A DNA stretch of 12,046 nt from Gemmatimonadaceae bacterium (GTDB taxonomy: Bacteria > Gemmatimonadota > Gemmatimonadetes > Gemmatimonadales > Gemmatimonadaceae): positions 1-12,046 of the forward strand of contig JAICUE010000038.1 of assembly GCA_025936015.1 (NCBI GenBank). The letters run 5' to 3'. Each line of letters begins with the position of its first letter. Within the stretch, counting starts at the first letter, position 1. Made by a program: the position numbers and the translations under genes. Positions 7,551 through 12,046 of the stretch are shown here, in pieces. Below the pieces are notes generated by a model. That model worked only from the letters and a program-made list of their open reading frames with translations, was not told where the DNA came from and did not search any database.

Positions 7551-7574
7551 ACGTCGAGACTTTCTTCCTGTCAA
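7546..7574 (-). promoter_or_regulatory. Sigma70-type promoter of the arsR operon
   Basis: Reading on the minus strand, a consensus -35 TTGACA (7574-7569) is followed by exactly 17 bases and TATATA (7551-7546) as the -10. Transcription would start near 7539, giving a leader of only about 22 bases before the arsR ATG at 7516. It is the best-looking promoter in the window. Its -10 is embedded in the palindromic operator, as expected for a repressor-controlled promoter. Confidence 0.8.
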
Positions 7575-7726
7575 GCAGGCATCCGGCGACCCGTGATTCC
7601 GGCCCCTCATCGCCGGTGACAAGAAATGGACCGCCTACTTTCGAGCGACGACGGGAAGAGTGCGGCGCCCCACTCTCCCCGTCCCACCCCCCCGATTCCC
7701 GTCTGCGATCTTCCTCGGCGCCGCGT

Positions 7727-8752
7727 CTAGCAACCCGTGCGGCTGGTGCAACCCGATGCGGAAACGACGCGCATGAGGCGCACATCGCTGTCCGATACGC
7801 CGTTCGAGGTCGTCACGACATCGAGCTCGTACTGATACGTATCGAATGGCGCACGAACGCTCTGCGTCGCGGCGGTGCCTAACGTTCTCTCGTAGAAGAT
7901 ACCGCTCGGGCGGTCGATCCAGCTCATCGACCACTGGTACGTGCAGACGGTATTGCAGCCGACGGTGCTAGCCAGAAAGGTCGCAGTCTGTCCTTCCACC
8001 TGTGCTGTCGTCGGGCCACTGATCGACGTCTCAGGCCGCACGCTTACCGGGATCGTCGCCGATCCGCCGAGCAGCTGCGCGTGCACGTTGGTGTTCCCGG
8101 CAGCATTCAGCCTGACGCCGCCTTCGAGGTCGACGCTTGCGATCGCTGGCGCATCGCTCGTCCAGGTGATTGTCCCGCCGGGGATCGGGCTGCCATCGGC
8201 GGCGACAGCAGCCGCGACCGTCAGCCCCTGAGTGGTCGAAGCCGCGCCGCCGATCGATGCGGGAACGACTCGCACGCCGGGAACGGCGATTCGTGACACG
8301 CCCGTCTTGATCGACGGCGCGCCCGACATTACCACGGCTTTGATACACGAGTAGCCGGCGCCCACTGCGTTCGTGTACGCACGGTAGTTCTGGTCGTCGG
8401 GAGTCATCATCGCCACTTTCACGACGGCGGTGTCGCTCGACGTCCACGTGACTCCACCAGTCTGATTTCCGGGATTGAACGCCGCCTCCCCCTGCTGGCC
8501 AACCTCGAGAATCCCGGGCATGAGAGCGACCTCGAAGTCGATGGACTCGCCGCAGTTCGGCGTGTTCGGAGCCCACGCGTACTGGAACGACGGCGTGCCG
8601 CCAATCGATGGCGCGGGAGTGGCCGGCGCCAGACCGTCGGTGCCGCACGCGACGGCGACCGCGCACGCAATCACCGCTGCCAGGTGACGCGTCGCTACCT
8701 CACGCACCCGCATTCCGCTGCGTTCCGTTCTTTCGCTGAGGCTTGTCGACAT
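7727..8752 (-). CDS. Ig-like-domain lipoprotein
   Basis: A 341-residue predicted surface lipoprotein with no recognisable enzyme domain. An arginine-containing n-region is followed by LAAVIACAVAVAC; Cys36 is the more likely lipidated residue, Cys30 an alternative. Three beta-rich segments follow: about 55-160 (with GGVTWTSSDTAVVKV), about 165-245 (GGTITWTSDAPAIASVDLEGG, typical of bacterial Ig-like group 2 domains), and a C-terminal Ig/PKD-like segment with a CNTVC pair and TYQWSMSW. The end, GCTSRTGC, places two cysteines at the very C-terminus, so disulfides are likely. The start at 8752 has GGAG about seven bases upstream; an internal ATG at 8713 would give a shorter n-region and cannot be excluded. 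Adhesion or a structural role is only a guess. Transcribed alone, divergently from the acyl-CoA dehydrogenase gene. Confidence 0.82.
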   Translation of the reverse strand: MSTSLSERTERSGMRVREVATRHLAAVIACAVAVACGTDGLAPATPAPSIGGTPSFQYAWAPNTPNCGESIDFEVALMPGILEVGQQGEAAFNPGNQTGGVTWTSSDTAVVKVAMMTPDDQNYRAYTNAVGAGYSCIKAVVMSGAPSIKTGVSRIAVPGVRVVPASIGGAASTTQGLTVAAAVAADGSPIPGGTITWTSDAPAIASVDLEGGVRLNAAGNTNVHAQLLGGSATIPVSVRPETSISGPTTAQVEGQTATFLASTVGCNTVCTYQWSMSWIDRPSGIFYERTLGTAATQSVRAPFDTYQYELDVVTTSNGVSDSDVRLMRVVSASGCTSRTGC

Positions 8753-8777
8753 GGGTAACTCCGCTCGCTGGTGAACG

Positions 8778-8800
8778 CGCGGGCGCAGAATACGCCCGCG
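8778..8800 (-). promoter_or_regulatory. Perfect 8-bp hairpin in the leader of the Ig-lipoprotein gene
   Basis: CGCGGGCG (8778-8785) and CGCCCGCG (8793-8800) are perfect complements around a 7-base loop. The structure lies 25 bases upstream of the lipoprotein start on the minus strand, in the gap (8753-8975) between two divergent genes. It could be a leader hairpin, a protein-binding dyad or a short attenuator; the sequence does not decide between these. There is no U-tract. Confidence 0.45.
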
Positions 8801-8975
8801 CTGGCGGAAACCATGGATCTCCGAGTTGACATGAGCAACTTTTAATCATGCCCGCAGCGTGGCGAACGCGATCGCGGCCAGATGCACGCGGTTTCTCGTC
8901 CGCATGGCGGGATTCGCATGCGGCGGCGCAGCGCTTGCTCAGCGGACTCCCCGCCCTCTCATTAAGTTTTTCTCA

Positions 8976-10145
8976 ATGACCGTTCCGGACCTCCTTTCCG
9001 ACTCGCTCGCTCCGATCGTCGATGCCGCGCGCGAGATCGCCCGGACCGTCACGGCACCGCACGCCGAGCGCGATGATCGCGACGCGCGGTGGCCGGCCGA
9101 GACGATGGAGGCACTCGCCGCGGCCGGCCTGACCGGACTGCTCGTGCCTAACGATGCCGGGGGCCTCGGCCAGGGGATGCTCGGCCTCGTCGCGGTCTCC
9201 GAGATCCTCGCGGCCGAGAGCGCATCGACCGGCTTGTGCTTCGCGATGCACTGTGTCGGGAGCGCGGTCATCGCCGCGAAGGCGACCGACTACCAGCGCG
9301 AGCACTACCTCGAGCCGATCGCCCGCGGCGAACATCTCACCACCCTCGCGCTCAGCGAGCCGGGATCGGGCGCGTTCTTCGTGTATCCCGAGGTCGCCGC
9401 CCGTCGTGACGGCGACAGCATCGAGGTGACGGGGACCAAGAGCTTCGTCACGAATGCCGGGCACGCGGACTCGTACGTGATCTCGACCCTCCCCTTCACC
9501 GGCGAGGGAGAGGAAGGCCAGTTCAATTGCCTGCTTCTCGATCGCGATCTCCCCGGCGCGTCGTGGGACGCAGCGTGGGCCGGGTTCGGGATGCGCTCGA
9601 ACGACTCGCGCACGCTGCATCTCGATCACGTGCGGATTCCCGATGCGAATCTCCTCGGCGACCCCGGGGACCAGCTCTGGTACGTCTTCCAGGTCATCGC
9701 TCCGTACTTTCTCATGGCGATGGCCGGCACCTACCTCGGCGTCGCGCAGGCCGCCTTCGACGAGGCGCGCGCGCACGTCGGCACCCGTCGCTACGCGCAT
9801 TCGGGTGAACTGCTCGGCGCGGCGCCGGTGGTTGCCCATCGGCTTGGCGAGCTGTGGACCGAGCTCGAGGCGACGCGCCAGCTCATTCATTCGGCGGCGC
9901 GCAAGGGTGATGCGGGTGCGCCCGACGCGCTGACCTCGATTCTCGCGTGCAAGGCCGCGGCGGGCGACGCGGCTGTCCGGATCGCGAACGAAGCGATGAC
10001 GCTGTGTGGCGGCGCCGGCTACCGCGACGATGGCCGCCTGACCCGAATCCTTCGCGACGCCCGCGCCAGTCACGTCATGGCGCCGACGACCGACATGCTG
10101 AAGACGTGGGTCGGTCGCGCACTGCTCGGTCTCCCGCTGCTGTAG
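8976..10145 (+). CDS. Acyl-CoA dehydrogenase-family flavoprotein with atypical active site
   Basis: An FAD-dependent enzyme of the acyl-CoA dehydrogenase superfamily, 389 residues from the ATG at 8976. It shows the N-terminal helical domain, LSEPGSG (126-132) and TKSFVTNAGHADSY (154-167) of the FAD-binding middle domain, and CGGAGYRDDGRLTRILRDARA of the C-terminal domain. The position that carries the catalytic glutamate in most members (Y-E-G-T) reads V-M-A-P-T-T-D (367-373), with Ala369 in its place. The alternative position used by isovaleryl-CoA dehydrogenase aligns by eye with Phe245. It may belong to a branch with another base, or act on a different substrate. The frame is open back to 8859, but the additional 39 residues have no family match, so 8976 is chosen; no ribosome site precedes it. 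The histidine kinase starts 48 bases after its stop. No ETF or other beta-oxidation genes are in view. Confidence 0.9.
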   Translation: MTVPDLLSDSLAPIVDAAREIARTVTAPHAERDDRDARWPAETMEALAAAGLTGLLVPNDAGGLGQGMLGLVAVSEILAAESASTGLCFAMHCVGSAVIAAKATDYQREHYLEPIARGEHLTTLALSEPGSGAFFVYPEVAARRDGDSIEVTGTKSFVTNAGHADSYVISTLPFTGEGEEGQFNCLLLDRDLPGASWDAAWAGFGMRSNDSRTLHLDHVRIPDANLLGDPGDQLWYVFQVIAPYFLMAMAGTYLGVAQAAFDEARAHVGTRRYAHSGELLGAAPVVAHRLGELWTELEATRQLIHSAARKGDAGAPDALTSILACKAAAGDAAVRIANEAMTLCGGAGYRDDGRLTRILRDARASHVMAPTTDMLKTWVGRALLGLPLL

Positions 10146-10193
10146 GCGAGGATGCGCGCCATCGCTTCGGTCGCCCACCGCTGAACGGACACC

Positions 10194-12046
10194 GTGGCCA
10201 CGCCGCCTAACGTCGTCGTCGTTCGCGGCAGCGCGCTGCCGGGGTGGGCCGCGCGAGCCGGCGGCGAGCAGCACCTGCTTTCCGAGCAGGAGGTGCGCGT
10301 CCCCGGCGACCAGGCGGCGCTCGTGTGCGCGTTGGAGAGTGCGGACTGCGCGCTGATCGACGGGACTCTTCCCTTCGCCCGCATCGCGCGCCGCCTCCAC
10401 GACCTCGAGCGCCCGTTGCAGGTCGCGGCCGTGGTCGCCGCCGAGCAGCGCGAACGTGCGCGGCAGTCACTCCTCTTCGCGCCGGGGGTCGGTGAGCTCT
10501 GGATCGTGACTCCCGACGAAGTCGGGCCGGAGCTAATCGCGCGCCTCGCCGACCTCACGCATCGGCGGCAGCTGTACGCCCGCACGCGGGAGCGCATCGA
10601 GACCGCGCATGCGGCGGCGACGTCGCTGGCGGTGAATACGCCGGTCCCTCCGGAGCGGTCGCTCGCGTCCGAGGCATTCCTCGCCGGGCTGCTGCGTGTC
10701 CTTCCGGAGCCGGTCTTCACCGTCGACGAGCGCGGCACGGTGCTCAGCGCAAACGACGCCGGCGAGCTGCTGCTCGATTCTGCCGACGGCGCAACCCGTC
10801 CATCGTCGATCTGGGAGCTGTTCCGGGTGCCTGACGGCCAGCGCCCGGCGACGATGGATCAGGCCGACGATGCGACGTTCGAGGCGGAAACGATGCCCCG
10901 CAACGAGGCGCTGCGCAGCTGGCAGCTCCGCATCGCGCCGATCCGCGCTGGCGATCTTCACGCGTGGACCGTCGTCGCGCACGATCTCACCGAGCACTAT
11001 CGCACGCAGCGGCAGCTCGAGGAGCAGGCCGCGGAGCTCGAGCAGCAGGCCTCCGAGCTCGAGGCGCAAGCCGCCGAGATGGAATTGCAGCAGGACGAGC
11101 TGCGCGAGCGGACCATCGTCGCGGAGCATGCGCAGCTGATCTCCGACCGCGCGCGCGCCGACGCAGACGCAGCGAACGCGGCGAAGTCGCAGTTCCTCGC
11201 GACGATGAGTCACGAGCTGCGCACGCCGCTCAATGCGATCGTCGGCTACGCCGAGCTGCTCAACCTCGAGCTCAGCGGACCGCTCAACAGCGCGCAGCGC
11301 AGCTACCTCGAGCGGCTCAAGGCGAGCGGCAACCATCTGCTCGGGCTGATCAGCGACATCCTCGATCTCGCGAAGATCGACGCCGGCGGGATGATCATCC
11401 GGGCACAGCGCGGCTCGGTGAGCCGCGCCATCGACGCCGCGCTGACGGTCGTCAGCGCGCAGGCCACCCAGCGCCGAGTCGCGCTCACCGCGGTACGCGC
11501 CGAGCAGGACACCGCGTTCGTCGGCGATGACGATCGCGTCAGGCAGATACTGCTCAATCTCCTGTCGAACGCGGTGAAGTTCACCGAGCCCGGTGGCCGG
11601 ATCGAAGTCTCCGGGGGCGGGGCCCTGGTGGCGCCCCCCGAGGCGCGAGTGCTTGGCGACGGGCCGTGGGCGTGGATCACGGTCAGCGATACCGGCATCG
11701 GAATCGGTTCCGAGATGCAGGCGACGGTGTTCGATCCGTTCGTGCAGGTGGATGGCGGGCGAACGCGTGAAGCGGGAGGGACCGGGCTCGGTCTCGCGAT
11801 CAGCCGGCGCCTCGCGCGACTGATGGGCGGCGACCTCACGCTCGAGAGCACGTTAGGCACCGGCTCGTCGTTCACCGTCTGGCTCCCTTCACCAGTACCC
11901 GCATCGGCGGGTCGCGCGGAAGAGCCGGCGGCCGCTCGAGCGGCGCGGGCGCAGCGCGCGTCGAGCGAGCATCGCGCGCACGGCCTTCGCGACATCGGCC
12001 TCGCGCTGCGCGAGGAGCTCGAGCAAATCCTCGAATCGTACACCGC
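10194..12046 (+). CDS. Soluble hybrid-type sensor histidine kinase (3' end outside window)
   Basis: A two-component sensor kinase; 617 residues are visible and the frame runs off the window without a stop. The first start after the in-frame stop at 10182 is GTG 10194; no clear ribosome site. Residues 1-125 look like a degenerate receiver: Asp56 in LIDGTLP sits where the phospho-acceptor is expected, but the acidic pair is replaced (VVVVRG), the Thr/Ser is Ala82 and the Lys before Pro107 is Thr106. A PAS-like segment follows (about 160-265, PEPVFTVDERGTVLSAN). Four consecutive heptads led by L275, L282, L289 and M296 form a coiled coil. HisKA has the H-box FLATMSHELRTPLNAI with His340. HATPase has the N-box with Asn459, DTGIGIG with Asp499, and GGTGLGLAISRRLA. 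After the ATPase (ending about 565) comes an Ala/Arg-rich tail and a new helix at the edge. No membrane segment is seen, so it is probably cytoplasmic. Confidence 0.93.
   Translation, partial: MATPPNVVVVRGSALPGWAARAGGEQHLLSEQEVRVPGDQAALVCALESADCALIDGTLPFARIARRLHDLERPLQVAAVVAAEQRERARQSLLFAPGVGELWIVTPDEVGPELIARLADLTHRRQLYARTRERIETAHAAATSLAVNTPVPPERSLASEAFLAGLLRVLPEPVFTVDERGTVLSANDAGELLLDSADGATRPSSIWELFRVPDGQRPATMDQADDATFEAETMPRNEALRSWQLRIAPIRAGDLHAWTVVAHDLTEHYRTQRQLEEQAAELEQQASELEAQAAEMELQQDELRERTIVAEHAQLISDRARADADAANAAKSQFLATMSHELRTPLNAIVGYAELLNLELSGPLNSAQRSYLERLKASGNHLLGLISDILDLAKIDAGGMIIRAQRGSVSRAIDAALTVVSAQATQRRVALTAVRAEQDTAFVGDDDRVRQILLNLLSNAVKFTEPGGRIEVSGGGALVAPPEARVLGDGPWAWITVSDTGIGIGSEMQATVFDPFVQVDGGRTREAGGTGLGLAISRRLARLMGGDLTLESTLGTGSSFTVWLPSPVPASAGRAEEPAAARAARAQRASSEHRAHGLRDIGLALREELEQILESYT

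Noticed and set aside
7515..7555. AT-rich island as a sign of horizontal transfer
   Set aside because: The low GC is fully explained by the promoter and palindromic operator; flanking genes have normal composition.
8826..8831. TTGACA as a -35 for the acyl-CoA dehydrogenase gene
   Set aside because: The hexamer 17 bases downstream (TGCCCG) is not a -10 and the gene start is 145 bases away.
8859..8975. Extended N-terminus of the acyl-CoA dehydrogenase
   Set aside because: The additional 39 residues have no match to the family, whose usual N-terminus begins at 8976.
8973..10400. 475-codon open frame on the minus strand
   Set aside because: Antisense to the acyl-CoA dehydrogenase and the kinase start; composition is that of a shadow frame.
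10533..11336. 267-codon open frame on the minus strand
   Set aside because: Antisense to the histidine kinase, whose domain motifs are unmistakable on the + strand.
480..11858. The octamer as a Chi- or KOPS-like oriented signal
   Set aside because: Orientation is 8 against 5 in this window, so no strand bias is evident; a genome-scale test would still be needed.

Overview
The window is a GC-rich bacterial chromosome segment. By eye it is about two-thirds G+C, with strongly G/C-biased third codon positions. It carries nine genes on both strands, two of them cut by the window edges. There are no tRNA, rRNA, CRISPR, phage or transposase genes. The mix suggests a soil or environmental heterotroph: a GH3 glycosidase with an EF-hand-like leader, a DUF1080 secreted sugar hydrolase, Ig-like lipoproteins, an arsR-SRPBCC-dinB operon and a soluble hybrid-type sensor kinase. 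Together with the heavily repeated octamer GCCTAACG, this makes Gemmatimonadota my best guess. That placement is inference and was not tested against any database.

Layout. 1-1912 (+) is the 3' part of a GH3 beta-glycosidase gene. 1913-2249 is a convergent gap filled by a nested palindromic repeat. 2250-3614 (-) is zwf, glucose-6-phosphate dehydrogenase. Divergent from it, 3805-4896 (+) is a lipoprotein of the acid-phosphatase-like phosphoesterase family. 4897-5243 is a gap with a 48-bp tandem repeat and its inverted partner, related in sequence to the first repeat. 5244-6011 (+) is a secreted DUF1080 (3-keto-disaccharide hydrolase-like) protein. 6095-7516 (-) is a tightly overlapping three-gene operon, arsR - SRPBCC/AHSA1 - dinB, with a clear sigma70-type promoter and an overlapping palindromic operator at 7519-7574. 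7727-8752 (-) is an Ig-like-domain lipoprotein. 8976-10145 (+) is an acyl-CoA dehydrogenase-like flavoprotein that lacks the usual catalytic glutamate. From 10194 to the window end (+) is a histidine kinase with a degenerate receiver-like N-terminus, a PAS domain, a perfect-heptad coiled coil, HisKA and HATPase domains. It has no stop codon before the edge.

How the genes work together. GH3 and DUF1080 both point to use of external saccharides, and zwf takes glucose-6-phosphate into the oxidative pentose phosphate route, but they are not one operon. The only obvious co-regulated unit is arsR-SRPBCC-dinB, coupled by a 20-bp overlap and an ATGA overlap and probably autoregulated. The most unusual signals are genome-style rather than gene-style: thirteen copies of one non-palindromic octamer, and two related 9-bp-periodic palindromic repeats in intergenic gaps. 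I do not see a complete new defence or biosynthetic system.
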